64,000 bases of DNA, taken from NCBI GenBank assembly GCA_047974565.1, contig JBKECN010000105.1:1-64000 (forward strand). Direction: 5' to 3'. Both the position numbers and the translations under genes were made by a program. Below, piece after piece: positions 35,291 through 41,856 of the stretch. The number at the start of each line of letters is the position of its first letter. Position 1 is the stretch's first letter. Origin of the DNA: JBDIAG01 sp047974565. GTDB lineage: Bacteria > Actinomycetota > Actinomycetes > Actinomycetales > CAWJMD01. Below the pieces are notes generated by a model. The model had not been told where the DNA came from. It saw only the letters and a program-made list of their open reading frames with translations, and ran no database searches.

Positions 35291-35335
35291 AGATTCGGCC
35301 AGCAGGCCAGGTCGCGAACGTCCCACTTTGGGACA
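35291..35335 (-). promoter_or_regulatory. Regulated promoter D: dyad plus -10 box, upstream of FMO
   Basis: CGTCCCA-CTT-TGGGACA at 35319-35335 is the most nearly perfect copy of the dyad. The hexamer GAATCT (minus strand, 35291-35296) is 22 bp downstream and keeps the A at position 2 and T at position 6 of a -10 box. CGCGAA borders the dyad as in sites A and B. Confidence 0.6.
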
Positions 35336-35465
35336 GGCCGGATGGCAGTTGGGCAGGTCTGCGGCCGCGTCGACAGGATGGAACCTGCTGTGTTCTGTGG
35401 GCTTCCAGGGCCAGCCGGCGATGCCCGAGCCACTTCCTCCGGGATGGCCCGGCCGGAGCCCGCCG

Positions 35466-36392
35466 TCACTTCCGGTGACTGACCTGCACGTCGTACACCA
35501 CGACGCTGCCGGTTGAGGTGGGCCGATCACCGTGCCCCTCGTTGGTCTGCAGGTACGACCCCACCTTGAAGTAGCAGCGGGTGCAGTCCACCGGCACTGT
35601 CACCGCGGAATGGGTATCTGCGCCCCCGTAGGTGATCAGCGCCTCGCCGCCGCGCACCGACATTCGCACGACGAATCGCTCGCCCAACCGGTAGTCCGAG
35701 TCGAGGGTGTGCTCACCGGCGTTCTCGGTCTTGACGTAGAGGCGATTGCCGTCAAGCCGGATCAGAGCCACATAGTTGTCGGTGCCGTGCAGTTGCGCAG
35801 AGACGATCGCCGGGCGGACCGGCGGCACGTCGGTGATGGCCTCGTCCACCTGCAGTTCGTGTACGCCGGTATGGGACGACCACGCGGCCGGGCGTCCGGC
35901 GCTGTCCAGTTCGCGCAGTTCCGAACGAGCGAACTCGGAGCCCTGCTGCACGAAACCGCCCACCGGTGCGGTGAAGCGCACCGCATCCCCCTCGTCGGTG
36001 AGCTCGAAGTTCGGGCTGGTGAAACCGGCCAGTTGCGCACCGGAGAGTTCCCGCGGCTGCCCGGGCTCGCCCTCCAGGGGGACGGCCAACTTCCACCCAT
36101 GCAGGTCCAGGACGCTGCTGGGCATATCCGGCCTACCGGTGTATGAAGCCGTGCCTTCCACCTGCGTGCGTTGACCCGCGGCACACCCGCCGGTCAGCAG
36201 GGCGGCGACGAGCAGGCCCGTACCGACCCGCTGGCGCCGGCGCCGGCGGTGGCCCGTGCGCGAGGTCGGGCAGGCCCGGCTCAGGCGTATCCCGGACGCC
36301 AACGGCGAGCCCGGATTCCGGCGACGACGACTGCGACCAACCAACCGAGCGCGGCCAAGCCCCAGATCGCTGCGACCCGAGGCGCCAGCCAC
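35466..36392 (-). CDS. Polysaccharide lyase family 7 (alginate lyase-like) lipoprotein
   Basis: A secreted lyase of the PL7 jelly-roll family, which cleaves alginate or related uronans. The three catalytic-site motifs are recognisable: RSELREL, the Q-x-H element as SAQLHG, and YFKVGSYLQTN. A lipobox LLTGGC predicts anchoring to the outer face of the membrane. The only in-frame ATG (36392) lies 111 nt inside the preceding gene; a TTG at 36302 would shorten the leader and fits lipoprotein length better, so the start is uncertain. It is the last gene of a four-gene coupled operon with the AlgG-like, GT2 and dehydrogenase genes; a lyase is a usual part of alginate operons. Confidence 0.85.
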   Translation of the reverse strand: MAGASGRSDLGLGRARLVGRSRRRRNPGSPLASGIRLSRACPTSRTGHRRRRRQRVGTGLLVAALLTGGCAAGQRTQVEGTASYTGRPDMPSSVLDLHGWKLAVPLEGEPGQPRELSGAQLAGFTSPNFELTDEGDAVRFTAPVGGFVQQGSEFARSELRELDSAGRPAAWSSHTGVHELQVDEAITDVPPVRPAIVSAQLHGTDNYVALIRLDGNRLYVKTENAGEHTLDSDYRLGERFVVRMSVRGGEALITYGGADTHSAVTVPVDCTRCYFKVGSYLQTNEGHGDRPTSTGSVVVYDVQVSHRK

Positions 36393-37639
36393 TGCCCGCC
36401 GTTGGAGGCTTGATGATTGGTGGGGCCCAGGGCGATGTGCTCGGCGGCCAACCGGTTGTCGACGACCTCGTTGTCCACGGCAACCGTGCTGGCGGTGTCC
36501 GCGGGATCGAGCCGCACTCCGATCCGGTTGCCCTGCACGCGGTTACCGCGGAACTGGTTGTCCGCCGAGGCCGCGGTGACCAGCCCGTCGCCACCGTTGC
36601 CGGCAACGAGGTTGCCGGTGATGAGGTTCGCGGTGGAGTACTCGTCCATCATGATGCCGTTCTCGCCGTTGTACCGGGAGACGCTGTCGATCACCCTGCT
36701 GTCGGTGACGTGGTCGGAGAAGATGATGCCGTGGGCACCGTTGTGCTCGGCCGTGACTCGCGTGAACGTGAGCGCGGAGCTGTAGGTGTGCGGGTCGACC
36801 CCGTACAGGGCGTTGTGGGAGAAGGTCGAGTCGGTGACCTCGATGTCGCGGGCATTGTTGGTGTAGAAACCGATGAAGTTGTGGGTGAACGATGAATCCC
36901 TGACCGAGCCGGTTGCCAGCTCCGCCCAGGTCACGCCGTAGCTGGAGTTCCAGTCCCACCCGAGGTTGGTGAAGGTGGACCCGGAGATGTCCATCCGGGC
37001 CCCTTCGGTGGCCATCACGAAGGGCTGATATCCAGGGACGGCTGGGTCGTTGGATTCGACCGCATCGACCGCCACCCCGCGGAAGGTGAGCCGACCCCCG
37101 GTGGCCCCGATGAAGACACTCGGGGCATCGGACATGTTCAGCCGTTGGACGCCGCTGACAGCTACCTCGCCGCCGTCCACGATCAGGGCCGCGTTGAGTC
37201 GGACGGTCTGGTCGTCGTCCTTGAGGGTTATCCATGCCGGGTCGGCGATCGCCCGCGCCAGATCGGCGATCTGCCAGCCTCCCTCGTGGTCGACGACCCG
37301 CAAGGTCTGGCCGGACTCGATCATCCGTACCTCGCCGGGACTCACCACCACGGCCCGCAGTTGCAATGGGGACACCGGGTAGTCGAGCCCGCGGCTGTCC
37401 GCGGAGCGTCCGCTGAGCACGAGGGCGATCGGGTCGAAGGTCTGCACGTACGGAGCCCGTTGGTAGTGCGTGAACGGGGTGATCTGGATGGGGCGGATCC
37501 CCAGCGCCAGGGAGAAGTAGCCGGCCACACTCACCGCGACGACGGTAAGGATGGCCACCAGCCCGAAGTAGCGGCGGCGGCGCATCAGCCGGTCGTGTTC
37601 TGGGCCTGCGTGAGTGGTGCGGGTGACGGTCGCGGTCAT
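36281..37639 (-). CDS. AlgG-like membrane-anchored beta-helix protein (putative mannuronan C5-epimerase)
   Basis: A 452-residue protein with a helix near residue 30 (YFGLVAILTVVAVSVAGYF) and a second near the C-terminus (AAIWGLAALGWLVAVVVAG), so a large extracytoplasmic domain lies between them. That domain is a right-handed beta-helix with the order of motifs seen in AlgG epimerases: HNFIGFYTNNARD, then YGVDPHTYSSAL, NGAHGIIFSDHVTDS and NGENGIMMDEYS. AlgG uses a DPHD motif with a catalytic His; here it reads DPHT. The start overlaps the GT2 stop by 4 nt. C5-epimerisation of a mannuronan-like polymer is the likely role, not proven. Confidence 0.78.
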   Translation of the reverse strand: MTATVTRTTHAGPEHDRLMRRRRYFGLVAILTVVAVSVAGYFSLALGIRPIQITPFTHYQRAPYVQTFDPIALVLSGRSADSRGLDYPVSPLQLRAVVVSPGEVRMIESGQTLRVVDHEGGWQIADLARAIADPAWITLKDDDQTVRLNAALIVDGGEVAVSGVQRLNMSDAPSVFIGATGGRLTFRGVAVDAVESNDPAVPGYQPFVMATEGARMDISGSTFTNLGWDWNSSYGVTWAELATGSVRDSSFTHNFIGFYTNNARDIEVTDSTFSHNALYGVDPHTYSSALTFTRVTAEHNGAHGIIFSDHVTDSRVIDSVSRYNGENGIMMDEYSTANLITGNLVAGNGGDGLVTAASADNQFRGNRVQGNRIGVRLDPADTASTVAVDNEVVDNRLAAEHIALGPTNHQASNGGQWLAPRVAAIWGLAALGWLVAVVVAGIRARRWRPGYA

Positions 37640-38886
37640 GCGAGGAGCTTCATCGCGTCATTCGCCTTGGCGATCATGACGAACTTCTTCGGCCGCCCGC
37701 GCAGCACGGAGTACGTGATGATGAAGATCGGTGCCAGTGCCGTCATCGGGGTGAGCAGGGTGGCGCACAGGGTCTGCACGATCCGGCGTCCCCAGAATCG
37801 GCGGTCGTGCAGTTGCCGGTTGGGTGCTCCCCCGGCGTTGATCCACCCGCACAGGCCGTAACTGAGAAACCACAGCACCAGGGAGATCCAGAACACCACG
37901 TGCACCTGCGGGGGGACCTTGGCGATCCCCGACAGCAGGAGGACGGCACCGACGAACGAGGCGATCGTGGAGAAGAAGCCGATGGCGTATTTGGCACCCT
38001 TGAAGATGGCCGGGGCCAACGGCATGATGTCGCGGTTGCCGATGGCGTCGAAGTTGCCCCAGGTCCAGCGCCACCGTTGGTTGAGGGCCTCCTTGAAGGT
38101 CCAGGGTGAGACCAGCTGGATAGCGGCATGGAAGTAGCCCCAACTCAATCCCAGGTGGGCGGCGTTGGTGCCGAACACCAGGTCGTCCGAGGCGACGATG
38201 GGGCGATCCCAGGTGACGATCTCCTCGGCCTGGCCGGTGATGCACAACCCCTCGCCGTGGACGAAGAGCGGCTTCTGCAGTACCCCTTGGGTGCAGGAGC
38301 AATAGGTGAGGCAATTGCGGGTGCGGATGTTGTCCAGGTGGGAGAGCAGGAAGTGCTTCCACCCGCCGACCGCGTACCAGCGGCTGGGTACGGTGATGCC
38401 CTGGCAGAGGTCATAGTCGCCGCCGAAGGCGCGAGTGACATAGGTCTGCGAGGGCAGCGTGTCGTCGTCGACGAAGAGGATCTTGACGTCCGCGCGATTG
38501 AGGCCGAGGTCTGCGCGCAGCAGCCGGGTGTACTCCAGGGCCCGGGCCTTGTCCACCGGCCGGCACTCGAAGTCCGCCGGGACGACGATGACCCGATCGA
38601 CCCCGGTGTAGTCGACGAAGTGGCCCGGTTCGATCACCACCCACAGTTCGTGACTCATCGGCAGGTCATAGGCCCTGATCTCGTTGACGGTGCGCTGCAC
38701 CAGGTCTGCCTCACGGCCGACGGTGGTGATCTGAATGACCAGGTGCGAGAACCTGTCTGGCCGGCTGAGGAAGCCCCACCCGGCCCAGGCCGCCCCCAAC
38801 GCCATGAGGACGACCTCGATGGTGGGGATGAGAAAGAAGGCGAAGAGCACCCATTGCAGGATCGCGACGGTGTCGGACTCAGGCAT
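37636..38886 (-). CDS. Membrane glycosyltransferase family 2 (polysaccharide synthase)
   Basis: A 416-residue processive-type GT2. An N-terminal helix (WVLFAFFLIPTIEVVLMALG) leads to a cytoplasmic GT-A domain with FVDDDTLPS (DxD), HGEGLCITGQ, the acceptor-site Asp pair in VASDDLVFG, and NQRWRWTWGN, equivalent to the Q-x-x-R-W motif of processive synthases. At least three further helices follow. It resembles Alg8/egghead-type enzymes that polymerise mannose or mannuronate units. It overlaps the upstream dehydrogenase by 8 nt and the downstream AlgG-like gene by 4 nt. No Alg44 or PilZ co-polymerase is present in the window. Confidence 0.85.
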   Translation of the reverse strand: MPESDTVAILQWVLFAFFLIPTIEVVLMALGAAWAGWGFLSRPDRFSHLVIQITTVGREADLVQRTVNEIRAYDLPMSHELWVVIEPGHFVDYTGVDRVIVVPADFECRPVDKARALEYTRLLRADLGLNRADVKILFVDDDTLPSQTYVTRAFGGDYDLCQGITVPSRWYAVGGWKHFLLSHLDNIRTRNCLTYCSCTQGVLQKPLFVHGEGLCITGQAEEIVTWDRPIVASDDLVFGTNAAHLGLSWGYFHAAIQLVSPWTFKEALNQRWRWTWGNFDAIGNRDIMPLAPAIFKGAKYAIGFFSTIASFVGAVLLLSGIAKVPPQVHVVFWISLVLWFLSYGLCGWINAGGAPNRQLHDRRFWGRRIVQTLCATLLTPMTALAPIFIITYSVLRGRPKKFVMIAKANDAMKLLA

Positions 38887-39907
38887 TGCTGGTCCGGCTC
38901 GCCTGGTCGAGGTCGATGACCTCACGCCCGGCCCGGGTGCCGAAGGACAGCACGTTCGACTCGGCCCTGGTGGGGCCGGCTTTCGCGGTTGCCGCCGACG
39001 CCGCCCGGTCGGGGGCGGCCAGATCCTGCGTGCCGTGGTCGACGAGGGCGTTGATCTCCTCCGTGGCCTGCAACAGGGCGGTGTCCAAGCCGAGCGCGGC
39101 GGCATGTTCGATGAGGGCGCGAGTGTCCTTGGGGAGGCAGGCGCCACCGTAGGCTCCGAAGTCGCGCGTGCCGTACACCGGGTTCCACAGGTTCTCGGCG
39201 CTGAGCAGGCTTGCCCGGAAGGCGCTTTCGATGTCGTGCGGCTCGATGCCGGCCCGCTCCCCGTAGAGCCGGAACCAGTTGTAGGTACTCACCTTGATGG
39301 CATTGCCGACGTTGTTGACGTACTTCTGGAACTCGGCTGCCTCAAGGGGAAGCCATCGCAGCGGGCCACCGAAGGGGGCCATCAGCAGGGTGAGGGCCTG
39401 GTGGGCGCGGTCGCCCGGCTCCAGCGTCGCCAGGGTCACCAAGCGGGGCTCGAGAAAGTCACGACCGGCGGACTCGGCTCGTAGGTACTCGGGGTTGTAC
39501 ACCACGCCGAAGCCGGTCCCCACCGCTCGCCCGGACGCGCTCTCCAGCAGTGGGATGAGCCGGTCGCGCATGGTGCCCGGCGGCATCGTGCACCGGTAGA
39601 CGATCACCGGATGACTCTGCGCCGGGTCTTCCTCGCCGATGGCCAGGCCAATGGACTCGGTGGCCGACTCCAGATGCGTCAGGTCGATGCCGTCGGCGCC
39701 GGTGAGTGCGGTGACGGTGACGAAGACGATGTCGTCAGCGCCGAGTCGCAGCTGGGCCGGGGTGCACACCGGGTAGCCCTGCTCGGCAAGTTCAGCGAGC
39801 CGCTCGGTGCGCACATCCACGAAATGCACCTCATGGCCGTGAGCCGCCAGGCCCACACCCGTGGCCGTCCCGACGACGCCCGCCCCGACAATACGAATCG
39901 TTGCCAC
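38879..39907 (-). CDS. UDP-glucose/GDP-mannose 6-dehydrogenase family, lacking the C-terminal domain
   Basis: A 342-residue NAD-dependent nucleotide-sugar dehydrogenase, converting the sugar C6 alcohol to a uronate. The Rossmann motif is VGAGVVGTATG at the N-terminus, the catalytic Lys is in EFQKYVNNVGN, and the catalytic Cys in YGGACLPKDTRAL, close to the GGSCLPKD form of AlgD. Complete family members have about 430 residues with a C-terminal sugar-nucleotide-binding domain; here the protein ends about 90 residues after the Cys in a low-complexity tail. It is the first gene of the exopolysaccharide operon and would supply the GDP-mannuronate-like precursor. Confidence 0.85.
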   Translation of the reverse strand: MATIRIVGAGVVGTATGVGLAAHGHEVHFVDVRTERLAELAEQGYPVCTPAQLRLGADDIVFVTVTALTGADGIDLTHLESATESIGLAIGEEDPAQSHPVIVYRCTMPPGTMRDRLIPLLESASGRAVGTGFGVVYNPEYLRAESAGRDFLEPRLVTLATLEPGDRAHQALTLLMAPFGGPLRWLPLEAAEFQKYVNNVGNAIKVSTYNWFRLYGERAGIEPHDIESAFRASLLSAENLWNPVYGTRDFGAYGGACLPKDTRALIEHAAALGLDTALLQATEEINALVDHGTQDLAAPDRAASAATAKAGPTRAESNVLSFGTRAGREVIDLDQASRTSNA

Positions 39908-40327
39908 CAGACCCCCTATGTGTCAGCCGATCACTCGTCGTAGCAACCGGTTGGTAGATAGTCACCACATAGGCAAGATGGCTGCAACTTCATGCTTGAC
40001 AGATCCTCATGTGCACTTCGCGTTTTTCGATTATTGGGTGAATAAATAGGTTAAAACCTGTTCCATTCTCGGGAACGCGATTCTGACAAGAATATGAACA
40101 GTGCGTTACGTCGACTAGTCCATGAATACTGACAGTAGTATTCGATCACTCGACGTCACTTTCGTCATCGTTCAACGGGATTCGGGTCTCAGTCACCAAG
40201 CGTGACGGAGTGTGATCTGTTGCATGAGGTGACTGGCGTGTCGTGACCGGCGATTCTGGTTCGCCCACCAGTTGAGCCATCCCTGGCGGGCCGCAACTCG
40301 ACCCGGATCCTCGCCCTGTCCGAGGCC
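39908..40327. other. AT-rich promoter region of the exopolysaccharide operon
   Basis: About 420 bp without a gene between dciA and the dehydrogenase gene. The part at 39960-40150 is markedly AT-richer than its surroundings, which fits a strong or foreign promoter. It contains the dyad listed separately. The dciA gene, read toward it, has no obvious terminator hairpin here. Confidence 0.5.
40125..40144. promoter_or_regulatory. GAATACT-N6-AGTATTC dyad
   Basis: A perfect 7-bp inverted repeat with 6-bp spacing, about 220 bp upstream of the exopolysaccharide operon start. It is a possible operator for that operon; no second copy was noticed in the window. Confidence 0.4.
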
Positions 40328-40993
40328 TCAGCCGTACGTATCGCGTGGACCCCGGCCGCCGCTTGCCCGAATCCGGCCCTTGTTCCAGCTCGGTGCGGTG
40401 GGGCCCTTGATCACCAGCCGGGTCACCACCCCGTCCCCCAGTTCGCGGGCGATCTTCGCCAGCAGTTGTGGCGCCATCAGCCGCAGCTGGCTGGCCCAGG
40501 CGGTCGAGTCGGCGACGACCGTCAGGACGCCCTCGTCGAAGGACTCCGCCGAACTGTGGGCGGCCACCTGATCACCGACGATGGCACCCCACCGGCCCAT
40601 GGCGCCCCCGATGGTGATCGGCTCCTGCCAGCCCAGCTCGGTGACGAGATGGCCGATCGAGGCGCCGAAGGTCTGCGGATCCCGCGAATCTGGGCCTGCC
40701 CCGGTGTACCCGCGGCGACGACTGCGACCCGCGCCGAGTTTGCCGCGCCCGGTCGGGCCACCCGGCCGCAAGCCCTTGGCCGCGGCCGCCGCCCGGGCCC
40801 GGCCGAGGGTCTCGCGGACCAGGTCGGCCCCGGACGCCTGCGTCGCATCCGTCGACGACCCTGCCTTGGGCGGGCGAGGCGACCCCGAGCCTGCCTCATC
40901 CCGCACCGCATCCGGCCCGCTGGGTTCCGGCCCGCTGGGTTCCGGGCCGCTGGGTTCCGGGCCGCAGGATCCGGTGGTGGGTTCGTCGGCCAT
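40328..40993 (-). CDS. dciA: DciA (DUF721) replicative helicase loader
   Basis: A 221-residue protein with the DUF721 core in the C-terminal half: LGWQEPITIGGAMGRWGAIVG, AWASQLRLMAPQLLAKI. DciA is the ancestral bacterial factor that recruits the replicative helicase and is normally the gene between recF and gyrB in actinobacteria. Here accessory genes separate it from both. The N-terminus carries the repeat GPEPS-GPEPS-GPEPS encoded by three 15-bp units, and a basic Gly/Arg-rich linker precedes the core, as is usual for actinobacterial DciA. Confidence 0.9.
   Translation of the reverse strand: MADEPTTGSCGPEPSGPEPSGPEPSGPDAVRDEAGSGSPRPPKAGSSTDATQASGADLVRETLGRARAAAAAKGLRPGGPTGRGKLGAGRSRRRGYTGAGPDSRDPQTFGASIGHLVTELGWQEPITIGGAMGRWGAIVGDQVAAHSSAESFDEGVLTVVADSTAWASQLRLMAPQLLAKIARELGDGVVTRLVIKGPTAPSWNKGRIRASGGRGPRDTYG
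40917..40961. repeat. Three tandem 15-bp units inside dciA
   Basis: The unit CCGCTGGGTTCCGG plus C or G is repeated three times at 40917, 40932 and 40947, encoding GPEPS repeats in the disordered N-terminus of DciA. It is a typical slippage-prone in-frame repeat that would vary between strains. Confidence 0.85.
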
Positions 40994-41163
40994 GAGGCCA
41001 GTCTCGCATCGACCACGCCACCGTGGACGGCCCCCAAGGTCAGAGTCATCTCCATGCGGGACCAGATTTCTGCGCGTTCACTCAGGACTCTGATCTGCCG
41101 ACTGTCAGTGCTCAACGAGACAGTGTGTGTGACCCGGTAGAAACCAACGATAAGAGGAGGAAC

Positions 41164-41247
41164 ATGTCACGCACTCGCTGGGACCTTCCCGTGGCTATGT
41201 CGGCCGCAGACCTTCTGGGCGTCACCATCCATGTCAGTGGCGACTGA
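41164..41247 (+). CDS. 27-residue leader peptide ORF upstream of HIT gene
   Basis: A short frame, MSRTRWDLPVAMSAADLLG plus 8 residues, begins 3 nt after the strong ribosome binding site AAGAGGAGG (41152-41160). Its stop lies 17 nt inside the HIT-family gene, which itself has no ribosome binding site. The simplest reading is a leader whose translation delivers ribosomes to the HIT start. Whether the peptide has a function of its own is unknown. Confidence 0.5.
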   Translation: MSRTRWDLPVAMSAADLLGVTIHVSGD

Positions 41248-41737
41248 CACTCGCAGCGGCCAGATACGCCCGAGCGGTCGCAACGGCCGAGCGGTCGACT
41301 CGTGGGCTTGCCACGAGTGCGACTTCACCTTGTGGATCCCTCTGGCCCGTCTGGAAGCCTGCGACGTCGGGTTGTACGACGACGCCCGATTCCCCGGCCG
41401 TTTGATCGTCACCCTTCGTCATCACTACGAGCACCTGGACGAAGTCCCCGAGGCAACGACCTGCGCGCCGATGCGCGACATCCGGACGTGTTCGACTCTG
41501 CTGAGGCGCGACCTTGCTGGCCGGGTAAACGTTGCGATCCTCGGGAATCAGGTGGCTCACGTCCATGCGCACGTCATCCCGCGGCTGGGGAGTGCGGAAC
41601 GGCTGCCCCGTGAGGCGCCCTGGCGTGACCCCCGGCCGCGATCAGACCTCGCTACACACCGGCGTGACGAGCTAATCGACCAGCTGTCCGAGGGCCTGCA
41701 TGCCTTGTTCTCGAGCCGCTTGGAAGCCTCGACCTGA
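41231..41737 (+). CDS. HIT family protein
   Basis: About 168 residues. The histidine triad HVHAHVIPR near residue 110 is the nucleotide-binding and catalytic signature of HIT hydrolases acting on adenylated or dinucleoside-polyphosphate substrates. The N-terminal CHECDFTLWIPL resembles the paired-cysteine start of many HIT proteins, and LIVTLRHHYEHLDEV matches the conserved second strand. The gene overlaps the 27-codon leader. It lies in the accessory segment between dciA and the DUF11 giant, convergent with the latter. Confidence 0.8.
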   Translation: MSVATDTRSGQIRPSGRNGRAVDSWACHECDFTLWIPLARLEACDVGLYDDARFPGRLIVTLRHHYEHLDEVPEATTCAPMRDIRTCSTLLRRDLAGRVNVAILGNQVAHVHAHVIPRLGSAERLPREAPWRDPRPRSDLATHRRDELIDQLSEGLHALFSSRLEAST

Positions 41738-41856
41738 ACACCTGCACCGGGGCCACGCCCAACGGGACTCGCGATGCCGCACAGGATGATGACGCGCCGG
41801 AGCCGCACATGTGGCCAGGGAAGGCGCCAGAAGGTCCTCTTCTGATGCCTCCCGGG

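Noticed and set aside
10777..40327. Search for an integrase, transposase or att repeats to call this an integrative element
   Set aside because: No recombinase gene or terminal direct repeat was recognised, so the insertion is described only by gene content and broken synteny.
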